DNA of 64,000 bases from JBMNKL01 sp050952225 (lineage in GTDB: Bacteria > Bacillota > Clostridia > Acetivibrionales > DTU013): NCBI GenBank assembly GCA_050952225.1, contig JBMNKL010000002.1, positions 248,001 through 312,000 on the forward strand, read 5' to 3'. The notes under the pieces are model-generated. The model was not told the origin of the DNA, made no database searches, and saw only the letters and a list, made by a program, of their open reading frames with translations. Shown piece by piece: positions 17,241-24,357 of this stretch. Position 1 is the first letter of the stretch. Every line of letters begins with the position of its first letter. A program made the position numbers and the translations under genes.

Positions 17241-18020
17241 TCAGCTATGTATCAAAACCTCGCCCTGGCACATCAGCGCCAGCTCGCATTCAGGAGCCTT
17301 GTCGCCGATACTGTCGATAATCGACTGCGGATCGCCCTTGTGTAACGCAAAGGTCCAGAAATGACACGGAATACAAATCTCAGCCCCAAGCAATCCTGCA
17401 TATTCTGCTGCCTGTATACCATTAAGGTTGCCATACTCACCATTAATCGGCAGAATCGCGACCCTGGGTTTATGCTCTATCGGAACTTTCAGGCGTTCGG
17501 GATTAAGCGCCGTATCCCCGGAATAATAAACCTTTGTCCAGCCAAAATCAAGTATGAAACCCAGTGCATCGGGCGCCAGTTCACCATGATCGCAATCTGT
17601 CGCAAGAACTTTGCAATCGGGAAGTGATTCGGCCATTCCCTTTTTCAATACATGCACGCGTGACATGTCCATTCCCATTTCACGCATTTTATCCGCCACC
17701 GGCGTGTTTGTGTATACATGTGTGCGGTCATTCGACATCATAGCTTTAATGGAATCCACGTCAAAATGGTCCAAATGCTCGTGCGATATAAGAAGTGAAT
17801 CAAAAACGATATCACCGGCTTCGCAAAGCGGTGGTGTTAAGCGCTTGAATCCAAGCCCTTCCTCGGGAATATACTTCATTACACAATCTGAAAAATATGG
17901 ATCAATTGCTATTATCCTTCCTGATGAAGTCTTGATTAGAAAACCTGCCTGACCCAGCCAGCTTATGGCAATTGTGTTTTGTTCAACATTCAGTTCCTTT
18001 ATCCTGGAAACATAATTCAT
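17241..18020 (-). CDS. UlaG-like metallo-beta-lactamase fold hydrolase
   Basis: A 259-residue MBL-fold protein. It has the metal site SHEHLDHFD, a YSGDTAL motif, and a C-terminal NGEYGNLNGIQAAEYAGLLG segment as in UlaG-type (ascorbate-6-phosphate lactonase) enzymes. GGAGGAGG precedes ATG. It is the first gene of the regulator operon and lies directly behind operator copy 3, so it probably hydrolyses a lactone or phosphoester intermediate of the imported sugar. UlaG-type activity is a family inference. Confidence 0.85.
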   Translation of the reverse strand: MNYVSRIKELNVEQNTIAISWLGQAGFLIKTSSGRIIAIDPYFSDCVMKYIPEEGLGFKRLTPPLCEAGDIVFDSLLISHEHLDHFDVDSIKAMMSNDRTHVYTNTPVADKMREMGMDMSRVHVLKKGMAESLPDCKVLATDCDHGELAPDALGFILDFGWTKVYYSGDTALNPERLKVPIEHKPRVAILPINGEYGNLNGIQAAEYAGLLGAEICIPCHFWTFALHKGDPQSIIDSIGDKAPECELALMCQGEVLIHS

Positions 18021-18070
18021 TCAGATTACCTCCTCCATCTGGTTTACGTGTAATTAACCGCCTTAATTGC

Positions 18071-18125
18071 AGCGTTACCGATTACTCCGACCATATAATA
18101 CTACGCTGAGTTCGTCTTCCGGCAA
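18071..18125 (-). promoter_or_regulatory. Promoter and LacI-type operator copy 3
   Basis: Minus strand TATTAT (18095-18100) with TTGCCG (18120-18125) 19 bases upstream. The operator AGCGTTACCGATTACTCC (18071-18088) covers roughly +1 to +18, the classical repressor position. It differs from copy 2 at three of 18 bases. Confidence 0.65.
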
Positions 18126-18138
18126 AAGAGGTAGGTCG

Positions 18139-18173
18139 TTGTAACCTTTTATTTCCTTTGAAGCAGGTTACAA
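18139..18173. repeat. 8-bp inverted repeat upstream of the UlaG-like gene
   Basis: TTGTAACC (18139-18146) and GGTTACAA (18166-18173), upstream of the promoter. It could be a second activator or repressor site; nothing else supports a role. Confidence 0.35.
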
Positions 18174-18271
18174 TTGTTACAAGTGCCTTTTCAAGTTTAG
18201 CATATCGTGAACTGTTCTGTCCAGTGATTATTTTCACTAGTAAGCGTTGCGCGGATGGAGCGGTTTAACTT

Positions 18272-19702
18272 TCACAATCTGTCTGAAACAAAATTATCAG
18301 CAGGAGTTTTACCCTTGCCGCCAATTTTTTCATGCGATTGTTCATCATGCAGGCAGAGTGTCAGGTTCGTAAATATGAACGCCCAGTAAAGGATTATGTC
18401 TTTAAGACCAACGACTGCCGGAAACCCGGCAAGATAAGCCAGCAATACAAAAATCAGCAGGTCGGCCACTATAAAGCCTCCAAATACCAGTAACATTTTC
18501 CCCGGTTCCCGGCAGGTTTTTTTAAGTCCTGCAAGCCCGGTATAGAAAAATAACAATCCCAAAAAACAGCCGGTATAAAATATAACGTTGAAGATTATCT
18601 CAGCCGCGCCTGACTTTGCCTCCTGGAACGGCACGGTATAAGCACCGCCTGAAAGGGCTTCGCCCGCCTTTTCAAGGATCAGGCCGGCATAGTGTGAAAT
18701 GTCCGCCGGGTCATCGGGAATCAGGCCGGGAGGTACGAATAAACTGAACCTGGTCATTCTCCATATGATTACTGAAACCAAGCAGGTCAAGATAATCAAT
18801 GCTGGCATTTTGACGATGTCATGCCGGTATTTGCCGATTATGCGTGAAATGTAATCGGTTTTGCACTCTTTCAATATATTATGCATGGTCTTTTTAAAGG
18901 ATTTAATATTATAGGAGAGCAGGACAAATATAATGAAAAGACCCATGAAGAAAAGCAAGAAATCCGGCTTCTGTGCCAATACCGCCCCCTTGGCGTTATA
19001 ATCCTTTATGATGCAGCCGGCCGGGTCTTTGCCTATAGACGCAAGCATTATCCTCATTTCGTCCGCACCCTTTCCGATGATGGTTTCCGGGTCGGTTTCG
19101 CATTGCACGTACGAGATACCTGCATTGCTGTTAATTTCCATAAACGTGCTGACGGGAATATATACTTTTGCGGTTCCGCCGGCAGTGAGCTTCCCGATGA
19201 CGGACCTGTCGCTCTCAATAATCCCGGTTATCTTGAACCGGTTTCCGAAAATATTCACATGGCAACCAATAACATTATCGTTATTGAATAATTTCCACGC
19301 AGTATCTTTGTCTATTACCGCAACCCGGCTCTTCTCCCTGCAGTCTGCCTCAGAAAAGAAGCTCCCGCCGGTTACAGGCATATCCCCGAACATCGGAGCC
19401 AGCTCATCTGTTCCTGCCACTCCTGCTGCCAGGAAATTATTCCCTTGCGATATAATGGCGGTTTGCTGCGCCGTACAGGAAATCAGCCCGATGCCAGGCA
19501 GTTTTTTCAGATTATTGATGTCCTCCTGGCTGAAATAACCCGTTCTGCTGTCTTCCTTCAGGCAGATGGTGACCTTGCTCATCGAAACATGGCCGTTCAG
19601 GTCCAGTATTTTGTTATAGATGCTGCCGCTGAGAAAAACCGCCATAAACAAGAGCAGACAGCCTGCAAAACTCAAAACGCCAAACCACTTTCCGTTACGC
19701 AT
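18272..19702 (-). CDS. ABC transporter permease, FtsX/MacB-like, without its ATPase
   Basis: A 476-residue membrane protein. The start is ATG at 19702 with GGGAG seven bases upstream, inside the tail region of the upstream adaptor operon. An N-terminal membrane segment (FGVLSFAGCLLLFMAVFLSG) is followed by an extracellular domain of about 220 residues with a MacB-like core (VAVIDKDTAWKLF, NIFGNRFKITGIIES). Further membrane segments follow near residues 265-285, 310-330, 390-420 and 430-455. Such permeases normally pair with a MacB-type ATPase, but none is encoded nearby. It is the last gene of a four-gene operon. Confidence 0.75.
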   Translation of the reverse strand: MRNGKWFGVLSFAGCLLLFMAVFLSGSIYNKILDLNGHVSMSKVTICLKEDSRTGYFSQEDINNLKKLPGIGLISCTAQQTAIISQGNNFLAAGVAGTDELAPMFGDMPVTGGSFFSEADCREKSRVAVIDKDTAWKLFNNDNVIGCHVNIFGNRFKITGIIESDRSVIGKLTAGGTAKVYIPVSTFMEINSNAGISYVQCETDPETIIGKGADEMRIMLASIGKDPAGCIIKDYNAKGAVLAQKPDFLLFFMGLFIIFVLLSYNIKSFKKTMHNILKECKTDYISRIIGKYRHDIVKMPALIILTCLVSVIIWRMTRFSLFVPPGLIPDDPADISHYAGLILEKAGEALSGGAYTVPFQEAKSGAAEIIFNVIFYTGCFLGLLFFYTGLAGLKKTCREPGKMLLVFGGFIVADLLIFVLLAYLAGFPAVVGLKDIILYWAFIFTNLTLCLHDEQSHEKIGGKGKTPADNFVSDRL

Positions 19703-19712
19703 GACAAACTCC

Positions 19713-20951
19713 CTAGTCTTCGGGCAGAACCCGGCATCCGTCCGATAAATTTTTGCTGTAACTGACAATTACCTGCTCATCACGAGAAAGCCCGCTCACA
19801 ATGACAGTTTTGGAACTGTCGGAATCGCCGGGTATGACAAGCGCCTTGCGGACGTAAAATTCACTGCCCAGCGCACCCTTCCTTTCATTTAGCACCCACA
19901 CGAACTTGTTCATGTTATCTGTGCCTATGGCGGTATTTGGCACAAGAATGTCATAGGACGCGGTCCTCTTCCTTATGTATATATCGCAGCGTTCGCCGGC
20001 TGAAATCTCCCCGGCAGGCACATCGATGACCAAATCCTTCATTTCGCCCCTGTTCTGTGCGTTTGCGGCAATCTCCCTGATCGTCCCCTCTATTGTGCCG
20101 CTTCCAAGGGACTTGACGGTTATATCGACAGCATCTCCGACAGCCAGGTACTCTGCCTTTTCACGCTCCACCGCGATTCTTGTCTCAAACCCTTTCGAAA
20201 CATCGTCGACGGAAAACACCGGCACTGCACCGTTGACAAGCGAACCTTCCGTAACATTCAATTCATTGACAAACCCGTCTGCGGGAGAAAGCAGCACGCT
20301 TCCCTCATCCAGCTCTTTCCTGAGTTTTTCAATGGTCAGTTCCGCAAGTCTCATGGAAGCCTGCTGGATCTTTATATCTCTCTCAATATCTCTTTGCTTT
20401 CTTCTTTCATTATCCAAGTCCTTTTCCGCCTGCAGGAAGGCATTTTCATCCCGCTTGTACTCATCCCTGCTTATGGCGCCGGATTCAAGCAGGGCTTTCA
20501 TATTTTCTAGGTTTTCCTTTTCAGCCTTCAGGTTATTTTCTGCATATTCAATGTTTGACCCCATGTCGGACAGTTTTTCGAGATTCAGTTTCAACTGCTC
20601 ATAGCGCAGCATTTCCTCCTCCAGTTGCCGTTCGATTTCATCCCTGTCGAGTATGACTGCAGCGTCGCCCTTTTTAACTTCATCTCCCGGCTTTATCCTG
20701 ACTTCTTTTACAAGCCGCCCTTGCGCTGCATAAACTTTTACCGTTTCCTTCGCCCGGATAACGCCGCTGCCGTACACTTCCTTGATCAATGCTCCGCTTG
20801 TCGGCTTTTGCGATGATACCCTGGGAAGCGTAATATTGTTTATGGTATTCGAAAAAAACGTAAGCACCAGCATGACCACGATAAATATGCCCGACATCCT
20901 CAAGATCAGCTTTTTTCTTTTCCGGTTTGCATCAAATGATGTTTCAGTCAT
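19713..20951 (-). CDS. HlyD/MacA-like membrane-fusion (adaptor) protein
   Basis: A 412-residue protein with one N-terminal membrane anchor (LILRMSGIFIVVMLVLTFF). A biotinyl-lipoyl half motif (VKVYAAQGRLVKEVRIKPGD), a long coiled coil (about residues 110-210, rich in E, K, L and R), the second lipoyl half (LLSPADGFVNELNVTEGSLV), and beta-barrel domains follow. These proteins bridge an inner-membrane pump to outer layers; in Gram-positives they serve peptide or drug exporters. GGAGG precedes ATG by eight bases. It is coupled to the FtsX-like permease (10-base gap) and follows two sugar-type permeases. Confidence 0.85.
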   Translation of the reverse strand: MTETSFDANRKRKKLILRMSGIFIVVMLVLTFFSNTINNITLPRVSSQKPTSGALIKEVYGSGVIRAKETVKVYAAQGRLVKEVRIKPGDEVKKGDAAVILDRDEIERQLEEEMLRYEQLKLNLEKLSDMGSNIEYAENNLKAEKENLENMKALLESGAISRDEYKRDENAFLQAEKDLDNERRKQRDIERDIKIQQASMRLAELTIEKLRKELDEGSVLLSPADGFVNELNVTEGSLVNGAVPVFSVDDVSKGFETRIAVEREKAEYLAVGDAVDITVKSLGSGTIEGTIREIAANAQNRGEMKDLVIDVPAGEISAGERCDIYIRKRTASYDILVPNTAIGTDNMNKFVWVLNERKGALGSEFYVRKALVIPGDSDSSKTVIVSGLSRDEQVIVSYSKNLSDGCRVLPED

Positions 20952-20976
20952 GTTTCAAACCTCCGCTCAAGCGTTT

Positions 20977-21951
20977 TCATCCTTTTATCCCGGATAACTG
21001 TATGCCCTCGACAAAATAACTCTCCCCATATAAAAACACAAGCAGCATCGGCAGCATGTATATGGTCGATGCCGCGAATGAAATCCCGCGCTGGCTGGAA
21101 TTTATGACCGACAGGTAAATAGAAAGCGGCTGCATGTTCATATCCTGGAGGAATATCAACGGCTGCTCCACCATGTTCCAATTATCTATGAAAACAAGAA
21201 TGGCGAGCGCAGCCAGTCCTGTCCTGGACATGGGAAGGATCGCTCTCAGAAAGGCATCTAAATGCGTGCCGCCATCAACCGCTACGGCGTCATTATATTC
21301 CCCGGGGATATAGACCATGAATTGCCTTAAGAGAAAGACGCCAAACGTATTGAAAATCCCGGGAAATATTATTGAAAGAAAACTGCCGATCAGGCCAAGC
21401 ATGTCCGCTATGATGTAGTTCGGCACCAATGTCACCTGGAACGGCATCAGCATTGTGACTATGTAAACAAGGAAAATCTTGTCCCGCCCCTTGAATTTGA
21501 TCCTGCTGAAAGCGTACGCTGCCATGCTTGCTACGATTATTTGCCCCACGATTACCGGGACCACAATGATGACCGAATTCCAGAACATGGACAGGTATTT
21601 CGTATACCTTACAAGCACTGCAAAATACTGCTTGAAAACCACTTCATCAGGAATGAACCTAAGTTCCAGGAATCCGGCGCCGCCTTCCGAAATCCCGCTC
21701 CTTTCTTCCCCGCTTATGACGGCATAATTACGGGCTATTTCATTTTCACTCATGAAAGAATTTGTTAGCGTAAGCACAATCGGAAAGACAAAAACTATTG
21801 CAATGGCGCCGGCTATCAGCGTTGTCAATACCTTCCCAAAATTTTTACCAACTTGTTTCCCAAGGTTTTTCCCAGGGTTTTTCCCAGGGTTTTTCCCCAG
21901 GTTTTTGACTTTTAATACCCGGTTTATTTCGGCCAAAAAACCAACCCCCAT
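20977..21951 (-). CDS. Carbohydrate ABC transporter permease (MalG type) with tandem-repeat N-terminus
   Basis: A 324-residue permease. The EAA loop reads AVDGGTHLDAFLRAILPMSR and the C-terminus ESYFVEGIQLSGIKG is characteristic of MalG-type subunits. The first 40 residues contain four copies of a K-N-x-G unit, encoded by four tandem 12-base repeats, before the first membrane helix. It lies 12 bases after the MalF-type gene. No binding protein or ATPase is present in the operon. Confidence 0.9.
   Translation of the reverse strand: MGVGFLAEINRVLKVKNLGKNPGKNPGKNLGKQVGKNFGKVLTTLIAGAIAIVFVFPIVLTLTNSFMSENEIARNYAVISGEERSGISEGGAGFLELRFIPDEVVFKQYFAVLVRYTKYLSMFWNSVIIVVPVIVGQIIVASMAAYAFSRIKFKGRDKIFLVYIVTMLMPFQVTLVPNYIIADMLGLIGSFLSIIFPGIFNTFGVFLLRQFMVYIPGEYNDAVAVDGGTHLDAFLRAILPMSRTGLAALAILVFIDNWNMVEQPLIFLQDMNMQPLSIYLSVINSSQRGISFAASTIYMLPMLLVFLYGESYFVEGIQLSGIKG
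21859..21906 (+). repeat. Four 12-base tandem repeats inside the MalG-type gene
   Basis: Units CCCAAGGTTTTT, CCCAGGGTTTTT (twice) and CCCCAGGTTTTT, read on the plus strand. They keep the frame and encode the K-N-x-G repeats. Confidence 0.85.
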
Positions 21952-21963
21952 GTCCGCCCTGAC

Positions 21964-22821
21964 TCATTCCAATGCATTGCTGATGCCTTTTTGCACCCTG
22001 AACATCAATACAACCAGGATAGTTATGATAAATGCCATGATAAACGCGGCAGCAGTTAATTTCTGATAATCCAGTGATGAAAACATGTTGTTCATATAGT
22101 GCTGGAGCATGTAAATGCTCTGATGAGGATAGCTCCCGGCAACCAGGTATGTTTCCCTGAATACCTTGAAAGAATTGATGATGGAAATCACAAATATAAA
22201 AAAGGATGTCGGCCCAAGATAAACCAGCGTTATCGAGGCAAACCTCCTGAATGCCGAAGCCCCGTCGACCTGTGCCGATTCGTAGTATTCCCTGGGAATA
22301 TTCTGCAGCCCGGCAAGGAACAAGATAATATTGTAGCCCAGGTTCTTCCATATGTATACTATTATCACAACTGCCCTTGCCCGGCCGGTGTTCATCCAGT
22401 CAACTGCCTCAAGCCCGATTGAATATAAAAAACCGTTGATTACTCCATGGCTGCTGAAAACTATCTGCCAGACAAGCACTACCGAAGCTACCGGTATGAC
22501 AAGCGGCGAAATAAAGAGCGTTCTTAGCTGGTTTCTGAAGTATATTTCCCTGTTGAGCATCAGCGCAAGCGCAAGCGCCAAAGCCATTATCAGCGGGACA
22601 CTGATTGCCGTAAACAATAGGGTGTTGGACCCGGCCAGCAGGAACGAGTTGTTCCGCAGCAGGCCGATATAATTGGACAAACCGACAAAACGGCCTTTTA
22701 CGGGGCTGTCCATCAATGAATAATATATGCCGGCGACAAACGGCAGAAAATAAAAAATTAAAAAGCCCGCCAGGCTTGGTGCAACAAATGCCATGGCATA
22801 GAGGGCATTCTTTCTTTTCAT
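21964..22821 (-). CDS. Carbohydrate ABC transporter permease (MalF type)
   Basis: A MalF-type permease of about 285 residues (NALYAMAFVAPSLAGFLIFY at the start; EAA loop YESAQVDGASAFRRFASITL). The ATG at 22821 has AAGGG seven bases upstream; in-frame ATGs at 22869 and 22896 are possible starts. It is the first gene of the operon with the MalG-type permease, adaptor and FtsX-like permease. Its partner ATPase must be encoded elsewhere, as happens with shared ATPases such as MsmX in Bacillus. Confidence 0.88.
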   Translation of the reverse strand: MKRKNALYAMAFVAPSLAGFLIFYFLPFVAGIYYSLMDSPVKGRFVGLSNYIGLLRNNSFLLAGSNTLLFTAISVPLIMALALALALMLNREIYFRNQLRTLFISPLVIPVASVVLVWQIVFSSHGVINGFLYSIGLEAVDWMNTGRARAVVIIVYIWKNLGYNIILFLAGLQNIPREYYESAQVDGASAFRRFASITLVYLGPTSFFIFVISIINSFKVFRETYLVAGSYPHQSIYMLQHYMNNMFSSLDYQKLTAAAFIMAFIITILVVLMFRVQKGISNALE

Positions 22822-22908
22822 GTCCATGCCCTTGTAAATATATCTGTATGTATCTCTAATAACATCCATGATATGTATATTTTGCCTTCTAAGCATACTT
22901 ATATTATT

Positions 22909-22938
22909 ATTATACAACACAATTATTAGAAATTAAAG
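22909..22938 (-). promoter_or_regulatory. Promoter candidate of the MalF/MalG/adaptor operon
   Basis: TATAAT on the minus strand (22909-22914) with a weak TTTAAT-like -35 about 18 bases upstream, in very AT-rich DNA. Confidence 0.5.
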
Positions 22939-23010
22939 GGAAGAAAAAGAAATTTTACAATCTGGTAATAAGACGGTAAAACAATGGCAACAGTACGATC
23001 AGACCACAGT

Positions 23011-24342
23011 TCACGCGTTGCTGCCGCTTTTTGCCGTAATAACTGAATCCCCGCCGCTTCCTTTTTCGCCGTTTCCGGCATCAGGTTCCGTCATCTTGCC
23101 TGTGCCGCCACAGTATGGGCAATCCATGCTCAATAAGGTGGACAACTCCTGTCTTACTTTCTTCCGGGTCATTTCAATCAGCCCAAGCCCGGTCATTCCA
23201 ACAACGGTAGTCTTTACCCTGTCCTTTTTAAGTGCATTTTTCAGCGCATCCAGCACCATCTGCTGGTGCTTGTGCTCGTGCATGTCAATAAAGTCGATAA
23301 TTATTATCCCGCCGATATCTCTCAACCGTAGTTGTTTTGCAATTTCTTCGGCAGCTTCAAGGTTTGTCTTCAGCACCGTGTCCTCCAGGCAGCGTTTGCC
23401 GACGTACTTACCCGTATTGACATCAATTGCCGTAAGCGCCTCCGTCTTGTCTATTACCAGGTATCCTCCGGATTTCAGCCAAACCTTCCGTGAGAGGGCG
23501 CGCGCTATTTGAGTCTCCAGCTGGTAATACTCGAACAGGTTATAGTTTTTGCTGAAATATTCCACCCTGTACTTCAATATGGGCGAAATCATATCGATAA
23601 GCTCCAGTACCTTGTTGTATTGGCGCCTGTCGTTAATAATAAACTTACTTATATCCTTGGTGAACAAATCCCTGACCACACGGTAAACAAGGTTCGGATC
23701 CTTGTGGATACAACGCGGCACCCTGCCGCTCAGTTCCTTCTTCCTGATGCTTTCCCAGAGATTCAGCAAAAAGCGCAGGTCACCGGCAAAGTCCTCTTCT
23801 TCATTCATGCCTTCGGAAGCGGTTCTTATTATAAGCCCCATACCCTTCGGCTTCAGGCTTTCAGCTATTTTTTTCAGCCTGGCCCTTTCGCATCCGTTCT
23901 CTATTCTTCTTGAAACACCGGTATAATCGGCACCCGGCAGCAAAACAAGATGCCTGCCCGGCAGCGTAATGTTTGTGGTCACCCTCGGCCCCTTCGACCC
24001 GATCGGTTCCTTGATAACCTGCACGGTAAGCTCCTGCCCCGGTTTGAGCAATTCACAGATGTTGCAGCTTTTTGCATATGAAACAGTATCTTCTTCGTCT
24101 TCCGTATACTCCTTCTTTGCGACCACATCACCGGCATATAAAAACGCGTTTTTCTCATAGCCGATATCTACAAAGGCAGCCTGCATTCCGGGCAAAACAC
24201 TTGTAACCTTACCCCTGTATATATTTCCCGCCATCCTTTCCGAATCGGCCCGTTCAATGTATAACTCCGCTAATTCGCCGTCTTCCAGGAGCGCGACCCT
24301 GTTTACACCCATACCGATATCAACTACTAATTGACTACCCAA
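23011..24342 (-). CDS. Ribonuclease E/G family endoribonuclease
   Basis: A 443-residue RNase G-type enzyme. It begins QLVVDIGMGVNRVALLEDGE and contains an S1-type RNA-binding domain (GNIYRGKVTSVLPGMQAAFV), the catalytic core with ALTAIDVNTGKYVG and GGIIIIDFIDM, and the zinc-link motif CPYCGGTG. It processes rRNA and mRNA 5' ends in the cytoplasm. The start is TTG at 24342 behind GGGG. It lies 16 bases after the radical SAM gene. In many Clostridia this gene directly precedes rplU; here about 15 kb intervene. Confidence 0.93.
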   Translation of the reverse strand: MGSQLVVDIGMGVNRVALLEDGELAELYIERADSERMAGNIYRGKVTSVLPGMQAAFVDIGYEKNAFLYAGDVVAKKEYTEDEEDTVSYAKSCNICELLKPGQELTVQVIKEPIGSKGPRVTTNITLPGRHLVLLPGADYTGVSRRIENGCERARLKKIAESLKPKGMGLIIRTASEGMNEEEDFAGDLRFLLNLWESIRKKELSGRVPRCIHKDPNLVYRVVRDLFTKDISKFIINDRRQYNKVLELIDMISPILKYRVEYFSKNYNLFEYYQLETQIARALSRKVWLKSGGYLVIDKTEALTAIDVNTGKYVGKRCLEDTVLKTNLEAAEEIAKQLRLRDIGGIIIIDFIDMHEHKHQQMVLDALKNALKKDRVKTTVVGMTGLGLIEMTRKKVRQELSTLLSMDCPYCGGTGKMTEPDAGNGEKGSGGDSVITAKSGSNA

Positions 24343-24357
24343 ACCAACACCCCAAAT

